Shown here: positions 1 to 10,271 of the stretch, piece after piece
How positions within the stretch are numbered: position 1 is the stretch's first letter
Layout: every line of letters begins with the position of its first letter
Assembly (NCBI GenBank): GCA_900708905.1
Contig: CAADRB010000021.1
Coordinates: forward strand, 460,258 to 524,257
From: Hymenolepis diminuta
Lineage: Eukaryota > Platyhelminthes > Cestoda > Cyclophyllidea > Hymenolepididae
DNA: 64,000 nt
Reading direction: 5' to 3'
Position numbers and translations under genes: made by a program
Notes under the pieces: model-generated
Database searches by the model: none
Told to the model about the DNA's origin: nothing
Seen by the model: the letters and a program-made list of their open reading frames with translations, nothing else

Positions 1-672
1 AACAAGTTAATTCACCAGCCATACCTTCAGTTTTGGAAAAGCATAATCTTAAATTGTAAACAACGCGTTCTGACCATTATCAGAAATTTATTGCCAGAGC
101 ATTTCGAAAGTGGCTGAACAAGAGCTCTGTTATGCGGGCCCAAGTATTAAAAAATTTTAATATAAATTATACCATCATTTCCATATTTATATAAAAATAG
201 TCAATGCCTTCGTAAGGAGCATGACTGCTGGAGCTAACGTTTCTACTAAAATTTACTCCTATGTTCGATGTTTTCAAAGTCAGCCAATGGCTTCAATCTC
301 TGCATTTTCGTTATTCGGAGAGATATGAAACATCTTTCCCTTCTTATAGACGTTCAGTGCTCTAAGTATCCCCAGGCACTGCTAATTCCGTTAAATTTTC
401 TGGATTATTTCCATAATGTTGGTCAAAACTAAAAAATATATGCTAATTAGTATTATGTTTAATAACTAATATTTTAACATTCGAAAATATATTTACATAT
501 TGTATGAACATAAAATAATTCGAAAATATAAAATTACGTTTTTCATTCAAATTCATAAGACATTAGGTGCAGATAAATATTTAATATTCTTTTTCTAACT
601 TACCGTTCATCTGCAGATTTGAATCGTAATTCTTAATCCAATCAAGTTTTAGGTTTCTATCATTACCTTTAG
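1..672. other. upstream flank of the PPP6C gene, no gene seen
   Basis: AT-rich sequence with no open frame of note. It should contain the promoter and possibly a 5' untranslated exon of the phosphatase gene. The only specific signal I see is the pyrimidine-rich splice acceptor that ends at 672, just before the start codon. Confidence 0.4.
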
Positions 673-673
673 G
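650..673 (+). promoter_or_regulatory. candidate 3' splice acceptor (5' UTR intron or spliced-leader site)
   Basis: A pyrimidine-rich run ends in CTTTAG at 667-672 and is followed by a single G and then the ATG at 674. No coding sequence is needed upstream, since the protein already matches the family length. The acceptor must therefore serve a 5' untranslated intron or spliced-leader trans-splicing. Flatworms are known to trans-splice many mRNAs, but which of the two applies here is inference. Confidence 0.45.
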
Positions 674-3600
674 ATGCTGACCGGATCTCTTGACGGCTGG
701 ATCGAAACGATTCGACAATGTAAATATCTACCTGAACCAGAACTTCGCAAATTATGCGACTACGTCAGTGATTTGCTTATGGAAGAATGCAATGTCCAGC
801 CGGTATCAACGCCTGTTACAGTTTGCGGTGATATCCACGGACAATTTTACGATTTACTGAAATTGTTTAAAGTTGGGGGAGAGCTACCCAAAACAAATTA
901 TATATTTATGGGAGATTTTGTAGACCGTGGACACTATAGTCTTGAAACATTTACTCTTCTCATGGCATTGAAAGCTAGATATCCCGATAAAATCACACTT
1001 TTACGTGGAAATCACGAGAGCCGACAAATAACTCAGGTAATAATCCGGGTTGTTCTGTTATTTCTCTCAATGATTTTTTATAAATTTACATTAGGTTTAT
1101 GGATTTTATGACGAGTGCATCACGAAATATGGCAATGCCAATCCCTGGAAAAATTGCTGCAAAGTTTTTGATCTCTTAACTATCGCAGCTCTAATTGATG
1201 AAACCATCTTGTGCATTCATGGTGGACTTTCTCCTGAAACTAAGACTATCGATCAAATCAGAGTTATTGATCGGAACGTGGAAGTTCCTCATAGCGGTCC
1301 TTTGTGCGATCTTCTCTGGTCTGATCCTGAGAATGTTTCAACTTGGACTGTTAGCCCGCGTGGGGCCGGGTTTTTGTTTGGAGAAGAAGTAAGTTTTTTA
1401 TTTAGTGCTTTTAAATTCTCTTAACTCAGACCAATTAGCTTTATTAGAATAGCTGATAAATTCGCTTATTTTTGTCTGCTACTCAACTTTGAATCCCAAA
1501 CGTTTATTCCTAGTGACTGGTATGAAAATTCGGATTGGAAAATACTAACAAAAATGAGTACTTTTATATACATATAGAGAGTAGTTTGACGTGGGAAATT
1601 AGAGCGGATAATTGAAATTATATAGAATAAATTGTAATTATGCTTGTATTTTTTGAGGGGGATTTGTAAATATTCAATAAATTGATCAATGCACTTTTCG
1701 GTACAAGATTCTTGAATAAGACCATCGATATGATTAGTCCTGCATTTCAGTGACAACAGATTGCAGTTAGATTACTTTATCTGAGTCAGACTATATCCAA
1801 TGCATATCATTTTCGCATATCATTTATTCAGATCATTTTTTCGCTTTCAGCAGTTTGATGCAAGAAAACTTTTTTCGACTAGCCGATTCTCTCGTATAAT
1901 TGTGTTACATATGTTATGTGAAGACTGTAACTTAGAGGTTACGCAAACTATTTGTCCTATTGAGCTTCTACTAACTTCATTATTAAAAGTTTGGATAGGG
2001 ACTGAGACTTTGATAGGGTATATGTATATATGTAGGGTACATAAGGCATCTGAGAACGCCTTAGCACTTTCAGAAACGCAGAAAATGAAACTGTTAATGG
2101 TTGGAACTTACACTTTTTTAATAAAAAAACAAATAAACATAATATTAATCTAGGGTTAATTCTATATGTCTCTTTTCGGCTTCTACCTCTGACTCAATTT
2201 GAATCCGAAAGCGACTGCAAGCTTTGATTAGGTGGTCTTTATTAATGTTCTCAATTGCTCGGGCTATTGCTCCCATGGAAGAGAAGAATTTGGCGTTATG
2301 GGGATGCTTGTTAACTTTCTTTTCAACCACACCCGGTCCCACACGTAATAATGCAAAGGATGAAGGTCTGCTGAGTAGTTAGAAGGCGCCCATATGACAT
2401 TATGAAAATTCTCGGTCATCCACTCGATCCTGGGTTTTGGGACCTTTGTGGGAGGGAGCTGAATCTTGTTGAAAGTTGTAGGGTCTTCCATTGGCTACAC
2501 TGTCTGTCAAAGGCGAGTTGAAAATGGTTTGAGGAGTCCCCACACAGGCATCTGCATATGCATTGACTCTAAGGCCCTGTGGAAAAAGTGGGGTCATGAT
2601 GTGCCCTTCACTCCTAACAACACTGTTGCTGGAAACTTTGTGCACATTGCATAACAGTTGGAACTTCAGTGAGATCCACCCTCATTTAACCACCTATCAT
2701 TTCTTGGATTAACTTTTTGATCCTGGTAGAAGTTGTTTTCGTTAGAGAAAAACCAAGGCCCCTTCTGTTCTTCTGGGTACTTCAATTTGTTTAAAAGTCC
2801 TTTTGAACGCATTAAACGATTTTCTTGAGTTGTTTTTGTTCATATAAACTGACGACCTCGCCTAAGAACGTATGCTTTGTATCCGAGATGTTGATGAACG
2901 TCAATCCTTATGTAGTGTTGTTCCTTCAGACACCCAAAGATCTTTGGCAATATGTTGTGGATTGACTTTCCATGATTTTTGTCAATCATAGCATTCACTC
3001 TTCTGACAAATTCAGGTGTTCTGAGTAAGTCAGCAGGGTGTTGACAATGCTGTTTTTTCTTGCTCGTGACGGCCAATTCATCTCCGTTTTTTCACTCATT
3101 CAGCCGCTCCTTTTTAACTTTGGAAACGAAAGATGTGACGACTTTTAGAAATCTTACAATTTCTAAATTCCTGCATTCCGCTTTTATAGACAGTATTACG
3201 AAGTGTCTTTTTATTTCATTAGTTATTGTAGTGCCTGCCATGAGATCTTTTGATGTCAAAATTATCGGGTTAATTGAAGTTATAAAAATATAAGTGCGTA
3301 CCCTGCATACATTGGGAGAGCACAAAATGAAGGTTTAGACTAAAAATGTAGATTGTAGGACAGAGTAAAGTTTAGTATGCTGAAGTTAAATAAAGAAGAA
3401 AAACCTATCTCCTGATAAAGAATGATGTAGAACAGCGTAAAACCCAAAGGTAGTAGGTAGAAAGCTAGATTAAGTCTAGGAGTTGCTTAGAAAAGCACCA
3501 GGGTCGTCATATATCTAAGACAGAATGAGTAATTTTCTTGAATTATTTTTCTAGGTGACGGAGAAGTTTGTAACCCTAAATGGACTTGATTTCATCTGCC

Positions 3601-3815
3601 GAGCGCATCAGCTTGTAATGGAGGGACACAAATCCATGTTTGACGGCAAGTTAGTGACTGTCTGGTCGGCTCCAAATTACTGCTACCGTTGTGGAAATGT
3701 GGCTTCCATTCTGGATATTCAGACGCCCAAGGAATTTGAATTCAAAGAATTTGATGCTGTCCCAGATGATGAACGTGTTGTCCCACCCGCCCGTATCACC
3801 CCCTACTTCCTTTGA
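674..3815 (+). CDS. PPP6C: serine/threonine-protein phosphatase 6 catalytic subunit (three exons)
   Basis: Metal-dependent Ser/Thr phosphatase of the PPP family. PP6 works with SAPS-type and ankyrin-repeat regulatory subunits in cell-cycle, DNA-damage and signalling control, in cytoplasm and nucleus. Coding exons are 674-1036, 1095-1388 and 3555-3815. The introns are 58 and 2166 nt, both GT-AG and both phase 0, and the exons join into 305 residues, the length I recall for human PPP6C. Catalytic motifs are in order: GDIHG (52-56), GDFVDRG (80-86), RGNHE (111-115), HGG (163-165) and SAPNYC (257-262). The C-terminus TPYFL is typical of PP6 and separates it from PP2A and PP4. The start aligns residue for residue with the vertebrate N-terminus up to CKYLP. 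One oddity is His at 87, where PP6, PP2A and PP4 normally have Tyr after GDFVDRG. The second intron houses a dead mariner element. Confidence 0.96.
2025..3312 (-). mobile_element. degenerate mariner transposon inside PPP6C intron 2
   Basis: The minus strand between about 3241 and 2145 encodes, in broken frames, a recognisable mariner transposase. An N-terminal helix-turn-helix part (start codon complement near 3241) is followed by a linker with RTPEFVRRV near 3020. Then come the first catalytic block, read as FFSNENNF near 2740, the second as QQDSAPSH near 2455, and the third as [12 protein letters not shown] near 2360. The tail ends at 2145. The first catalytic Asp is now Asn, and there are frame changes and in-frame stops, so it cannot make transposase. 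Imperfect inverted ends, AGGGTAC at 2034-2040 and GTACCCT at 3298-3304 with further matching bases outward, bound about 1.29 kb, the usual mariner length. It is antisense to PPP6C and should be removed with the intron. Confidence 0.88.
2145..3241 (-). pseudogene. mariner transposase pseudogene
   Basis: This is the coding relic of the element above, about 1.1 kb, matching a normal transposase of roughly 345 residues. At least three frames must be combined to follow it, and stops interrupt it near 2670 and 2830. The second and third catalytic Asp residues are still visible while the first has changed. Similarity to known mariner transposases remains strong across the whole length, which suggests decay after insertion and not a truncated insertion. 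Confidence 0.88.
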
Positions 3816-5115
3816 CTTCAGTTTGTGCTCCATATTCTGTATGACACTATCTCTATCTTCCCAGTTGTGTATAAAAGAAATGTTCAAATTTTGTGTGATG
3901 GTATTTGCTGCAAAACCCCATTCATTCTCCTCCTCTGCTCCTCTTCCCTTTCCTGTCCTTTTTGCGAGGATTTTTTAACTTCAAAAAGCACTTCTACTGA
4001 TTAATTCGGGGTGCAATTTAGTTTTTTATATGCAGAATGTGTGTGCTCTGTTCACAAAATTGTAATTTGGTTCTCAATAGAATCTGTGTTTTGGCTTAAA
4101 GTCGCTATTATTGTTCGAAATAGGATTTTGTGAAGGAAATCAAAGTTGTTCACATGGCGATTGATGTTTGAGCAATGCAATTAATATATGGGTAATGGAG
4201 GAGTAAACTCCTATTTTCAGCGTTTTTGTTTTAAGGATTCTCTTATAGTTCCATCACTTAGAATTGCATTTTAGAGACTGTGGCCTTGAGTTTTGCGTCC
4301 GTCTAAGCACATACTTTTGTAATGTCTCTTAACCATCTCTCCATTCAAACAGCTAGTTTCCAAACTGCGTGGTTTGTTAATACCTTGGCTTATTATTGGA
4401 CGTTTAAATGCCTGAGTATATTTCATTTGAATATTTATGCCAAAGGTGGCCACGTTCTGCCTCCACCGAAATTAACAGATTATTTCCGTCATAAAATTTG
4501 GGCTTTAAAGAGTAGGCATTGTTTAGTTTTAACTTGACAAGCTCACAAATTTCATCGCTGTTACGTTTGCGTCAAGTGGTCAACTGCAAACAATCATTGA
4601 CACTGTGGAAATTTTCCTCAATTTTAAATATTTTCAAGTTATCAACGAGTTCTATATCGTGCAATATTATAAACGTGTTGTTTCACCAGTCTTTATAACT
4701 TTCCTTGAGTTCAGTGTCTTCTCCCGCATCCCGTTTTTGCTTGACTATCCATATTCCACCCTTATTAGAAGAAGCTTTCGTTTGTTTAACGATACTGGCT
4801 GTATCACCCACTTGCAATCTTGTCATAAGTGATGCAGCTAAAGTCTAATGTAATTAGGGCGCGGTTTGCCACATTAAAATATGTATTTATAAGCCAATTT
4901 TTGTTTTCCCATGGCAAATCTAGTTATTAATGTCTTAACATCATCCACATGTTCTACAATGACGCGATCTTATTCTTTTAAATAGAATTTGATCGAAACA
5001 GTAGGCTTATTCTTTTTGTATTTGAAATAGGTTGTACTTTGTTATTTCATTGTTCTGTTGCGTTCTGGGATTTGTGGCTATTTTGGAGGCTAATAAAGTT
5101 ATACCAAACTCCCTG
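3816..5115 (+). other. probable 3' UTR of PPP6C
   Basis: No coding potential follows the stop at 3813-3815. The stretch is T-rich, begins with a pyrimidine-rich run near 3930-3960, and contains an AATAAA at 5092-5097. The 3' end of the mRNA is probably just after that signal; an earlier end is possible. Confidence 0.45.
5092..5097 (+). terminator. polyadenylation signal AATAAA (candidate, PPP6C)
   Basis: Canonical hexamer in CTAATAAAGTT, about 1.28 kb after the PPP6C stop codon. No transcript evidence is available here. Confidence 0.4.
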
Positions 5116-5581
5116 TTAAGTGCATGACAGTGATCTGATATGGATAATTAGGAAAGTATGGAGGCTTAATTTTGTCATTTACTATTGATAGCACGAAATG
5201 ATAATGTCTATACTGTTTAGATGAGGTATTTTAAAGTTAAAGTGGAGAGTAAAATCTGAATTATCATCACACTAAATGGTAACTCGAATTTAGTTAATTT
5301 CACAGCTAAACAATGCTTACACTCAGATAAATGAACTCAATTAAATTTCCAAACTCAACTTTGGACTGATCCTCGTTTGGCACATGCGAAATCTGTCTCT
5401 TATCGTCTTTCTCTTAACACAACGATTCAAGTCTTCTGGAGCACAGCACAATTTTTTAATAATTATATACTAAATATGCTTATCTTTTTAGCATTAAATT
5501 AAATAAAAATTCCTCATTCACATACTTTAAATTGTGACCCAAGTGCAGACAGGTCGAAGTCTCAAAACTAACATGGAACAT

Positions 5582-5672
5582 GAGATATATGCTATATATA
5601 TAGTATATAGTAGTATATACTATATATATACTATATAGTATATACTATATATACTATATATAGATATATACT
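5582..5672. repeat. AT-rich TATAC/GTATA self-complementary repeat
   Basis: About 90 bases built almost only of ATATAGTATA and its complement TATACTATAT in alternation. The whole stretch can fold back on itself. It looks like an expanded AT microsatellite or cruciform-forming palindrome. Confidence 0.85.
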
Positions 5673-6064
5673 ACCAAACCAAAACAGCTGCTTCACATAC
5701 AGTCTTTTATCAAGGTCTCAGGATTTGTTAATCATAGAAAATCAAATCGAAAATAAATTTAAGCGCTTAAGATAATATCTTTCTTGATTTAATTCTTACG
5801 GAGATGACCTAGATTTCTCTGAGGCGCATCTGATTTCCTCTAATCATTTATTACCAAAATGTGCCGGCTTCTTGATTTCAATTTTCCTCATGCAAATTGC
5901 ACAATGACTTTATTAACAGCATTACCCAATCTCCACAGTAGTCAACTATAGATTTAGAAGTGAATATAAAGGGCCGCATATTTATTTTACAATTGGAAGT
6001 GATGGAGAGGGGAAGGAGGTGATGGAGTTGTTGTTGTGCAGGAGGGTGAATGCTCACAGGGTCA

Positions 6065-6475
6065 CCAATTTGTTGGAGTTACAAAATGTAGGAGTTAACA
6101 AGCAACAGTTCCCAAGAACTGAACATAAAGGGTTGTGTAGGCCAAAGTGTATTTAATAGACCATGATGTGGAATCGAGAGAGTAGGATAGAGATAGTGGA
6201 GAGAGGAGATGGGGAAGAAGCGTACGAGTCAATAAAAGGCATGCGAGCATATGAGTAGAAATACAGGCAGTTTATATGAGCAACTTGGATAAAGATACGC
6301 TCGAGATTACTGGCGCAGGTGTACTTTTTATGAAACAGGACAGTTACAGAAAAAGGCAGAATCGGTAAATTCGTCTAGATTTGACAGATAGAGGTTGAGT
6401 CATAGTGACATAAAAACATCACTGAAGCTTCGTGAACGAAAATAAAAGTATTGTCATGATTAAAGAATAATTTTG
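6065..6475 (+). repeat. dispersed repeat family B, copy 1
   Basis: Matches 14480-14770 in the same direction and 23690-24085 in reverse complement. Shared blocks include the run around 6141-6170 (GCCAAAGTGTATTTAATAGACC here), the block CAGTTTATATGAG near 6270, and GACAGTTACAGAAAAAGG near 6340 followed by TCTAGATTTGACAG. The other copies carry AATAAA where this one has AATAGA, so the element may be transcribed in this direction. No protein was recognised. Confidence 0.75.
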
Positions 6476-9285
6476 GAAAATGGATAGAGTCATTCTTCAG
6501 AGAAAGGAGTAGGAATAGGAAATGGGAGGAAAGAAGATGGCGACAATACTGAGCAAAGATGACCCAGGGTGTTAGGAACAGGCAAAATGTGGTAATGATA
6601 AGGTGGTTTACCGATTTGCGTTCTTTGCTCTTTGATGGGCAACTGACTTTTTACGTATTGCGCAGTTACTGACTCATATCCTGCCCTAAGAGACAGAGCA
6701 GATGTGAGGCTGTGGTCACAGGTACTACACTCTTCAAAGATTCCTAATTGAAAATGAATATGTAGAAATTTCAAAGGGAACGATGCTTCATGTAGATAAA
6801 GTTGATTCACGTTAGTTATAATGTTCTTGAGAAATCAGATCTTTTGTTTAACGTAAATATTCTTTTTGTTGCTCTGTATTTAATTCTATTCACAGGAGAT
6901 TGGGATTTGTATCTTTCCATTGGATGTGAATTGGAAAAACTCTATAAGCTAAATATTACATATTATTCTTTTAACTTCACTGAAAAACATTGATTTACAT
7001 ATTTTCTGGGGATATGCATGTTTTCGAATGGTTATTAATACTTCTAAAGCAATTCTAATCCCGGTTAAAGCCACTTTAAGAGCTGCACCAAATTAGCCTA
7101 AATATCTCCCTCATAGAATCAAAGGCAGCGGGTAAAATCAACCTTTAACGAGTTAGAAGACCAAGACCACGGATTTATTGGACGATAGGAAAATGAATAA
7201 GCGGAGAAAGGAGGAAAAAGTAGAAAGAGGAGTTGGGAGTTTGGTTTGGTGACTTTTGACGGTACTTGACGTGCATGAATGCATCAGAAGACGGGAAGTT
7301 AGATAGGAAGCCAGAAAGTGGTTAGTTAATGTCCGTATCAAACTAGAATTGGAGAGGATGGGGAAATAATACAAAATGACTAAGGTTTAAAAAGAGCTCT
7401 TGTTTTTGTTTTAGGTCCTACTTTTAGGATTTTCCTCAATTCAGATACCAGGTATTGGAGATAATAGTTATATTAGAGAGAACTTTTACAAGCGACACAC
7501 TAGAATGGTAGTTTGGAACGCCATGTTTTGCTCATTTGGTCCATGTAATTAAATATCGGTTCTGCCATTAAATACACAGGAATCATATGTCAGTATGTAC
7601 ATTTTAGACCTTGTGACGGATTAATTTGACAATTTTTCGCTTTCTGAACATTTTAATAATTATTTGACAACATTCAACAGTTCTTTAATATCCTGTTAAA
7701 TTAAATTGGTCACCATTTGTTGCGCACATTTTGAACTCACGATTTGTCAGTCTTTTGAAATGGATGGAATTGTGCAGATTAACAATTATCTTCCCTCAAA
7801 TTAAGTTTATCTCATAATTTAAATACTAACATGTAGAACCGAATTAGCTATTTGATTGATAATTTAAAAATTAAAGCAAGTAAGTAGGTATTTATTTAAA
7901 TGGACGGTATATTTATTTTATCGAGGATTTTGTACTTTACGGGATGGCCAAGGTCGCTAGTTTTAGTACAGTAAAGCCAATTTTGGAATCTTGCAATCCA
8001 ATTATTGACCAGCCTGGTTCGTTTTGAGGACAAATATTTTAATAATAATAAAATATTTCAACCAAACCATGAATATTTCGTGAACATGGGTTTCGTATCT
8101 GTAGAGTATGACTCTTCTATGCTGTAGTACCGCTTAGAGATTTAGTTCTGCTGCTAATGACATATTCACTCACAAGATGTCGCTAGACTACTCGGATTTA
8201 AAGAGAGAGAAAAGGGTAAGACGGATATTTACTTACTACAAAGTCGCTTTATAAATTATTTAACATGATATTTTTATCGGAGAATATAATTAATGACTGT
8301 TCCGCTGAAGAGAGATCTTTGTCTTGACCAACTGTCCGAAAAGCCCAACTGAATTATTATGCTTAATTTACGCCAGAAATTGATTTTTTGCTCCTGTTTC
8401 AATCATTGCTCATTTATTATTATTCATTTTGAGTTGAGTATTATGCCGCTTCAAGTTTCCATCATCTTCGCATTGTAATAGTAAACTAGTTGAATACTGA
8501 AATGTTGGTGGAGGTTAGCTTTGAGAATCTGGTCCGCAAACCAATTATCAGTCTAAAGATATTATGTGAATCATGAAATTTCCGTGTAAGACCCGCTGAA
8601 ATGATATATTTTCGCTAAAAAACACTGTCTCTCAAAATCTTTAGCAAAATAAATGAATAATTTCGATATGCTAACCGGGGATTTTGATAACATTTATAAT
8701 GTTTCCAAATTATCCTAAATGAATAATAAGACAATAACAAAAGAGAAATACTGTGACGAAAAAATATGTATGCGTGTTTTCATAGAGGAATCGAAAAGAA
8801 AAATTAAAGTGTGAAAGGAAGAGCAGCTTTTGTCAAATTTTTCATCAGCTATAGATAGCACACGATCCCCAGGGATATAACGGTATATATTCACTTATAT
8901 AACAGAGGCTCTCCACTGCGATGACTCAAGTGCAAAAGAAAGAATAGAAAAAACTTGTAACTCAAAAAAAATAATCCCAAAAAGTAATATGATGGATATG
9001 ATTAGGTTATAAGCGTGCCCACTGTACGCAGTAATACAGCGCCTAAGAAATAGAAGACATTCGCAATAGTCTAGTAACTCATGTGGCTAATTCAGTTTGA
9101 AGGTGGCCGCAAAGTCAACCTGATTTGTTAGCGGGCAAATTGGTGTTTGAATGAAAAACATTTCTTCGTTAGATGTCAATCATATTAGTCTTCATTCGCT
9201 AGCTGCCAGCACACATAAGTAGTAATATAAAATCTTACGCATGAGAAACGAACTTCTCACAGGGTAGGTTCATGAATCCTGTTCG

Positions 9286-9590
9286 GGTCTTGCTAAAAGA
9301 AATAATATTTATTTTTCCCTCGCTTCCAATATTTCTTCTATAAATAAAAATGCAATGTTCTTCTTAATTCCTCACTGACATGCTTTGTAATTATTCCTAT
9401 TTGTTTAAGCCTACACCGATTGAATTAACTTTCGTTAGTACACGTGTGTTTACCATAACATGCACTGTGTTCTCCTTTAAGTTATTGGCTTCTGTGTTAA
9501 GTTGCTATATCACTGAGTTTTCTAGATTGGTTTCCTCTGCGAGATTACTATTAAGGCTTTCAGCCAGTTATATTGTATCATTCTAATACT
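9286..9590 (+). repeat. dispersed repeat family A, copy 1
   Basis: About 300 bases that align with 25766-26070 in the same direction. Well-kept blocks are CCAATATTTCTTCTAT near 9327, TTGTTTAAGCC near 9400, ACACGTGTGTT near 9440 and TTCTGTGTTAAGTTGCTAT near 9490. No inverted ends or coding sequence were seen. Confidence 0.8.
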
Positions 9591-10215
9591 GGGATTAAAT
9601 GCATTATAATGCCCAAAAAATCTATAATTAGGAGTGATTGGCAATGAACGATCAATGAAAATAGTCTTTACAATCTTTGCTATCATCAAATTCACAAAAT
9701 ACAGACAAACATTATGCATTTTAATAAACTTAAACTTAACATATATTAATTCACAATTTCGACAAAATGGTTAGAAAATGATGTAACTCCTGGTCATAGA
9801 ATGCGTATATTAAAATAAATGATAACATCTTAAACAATTCTCTGAGAGAGCGAAAGTTTTAAATCATAAATATATACACACACTTCTTACCGATATCTTT
9901 CACTCGACAGAGAAGTTGACGCTAAACAAACACGAAAATGAAGATGCATATTATTTGACCAAAATTTTATAAAACTATCAAATTCACATTTAAGATACCC
10001 CATATAAAATTAAATTCTTCCAATATGTAATCATTTTAAATGTTATAAAATTTGGAGCATGCAGATCCATAAAATCCCAGTTAATTATAACTTAAATTTT
10101 TTGAGCATAACGTCGCAGAAGAATGAAAAGTGGAAGAAAGTGGAAATCTAGGAATATTAAGCAATTTTATTCACATAACTATCCACTGTGTTTAATCCAT
10201 ACCCTTGTTTTATAG

Positions 10216-10223
10216 TATAAATA
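10216..10223 (+). promoter_or_regulatory. candidate TATA box for the SLC43-type gene
   Basis: TATAAATA lies about 50 bases before the start codon at 10272, a distance that leaves a short leader. In such AT-rich DNA this could be chance. Confidence 0.3.
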
Positions 10224-10271
10224 AACGGATTTGACAGTGACCTTACATTAAAAGATTTTCGAACACAAAAG

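Larger units (their letters stand above)
5673..10200. other. intergenic AT-rich stretch with diverged repeats
   Basis: No convincing gene. Short open frames here, such as those near 6.5-6.8, 6.8-7.0 and 9.4-9.6 kb, are AT-rich and unlike any family I know. Two dispersed repeat copies (6065-6475 and 9286-9590) fall inside and account for two of those frames. Confidence 0.55.
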
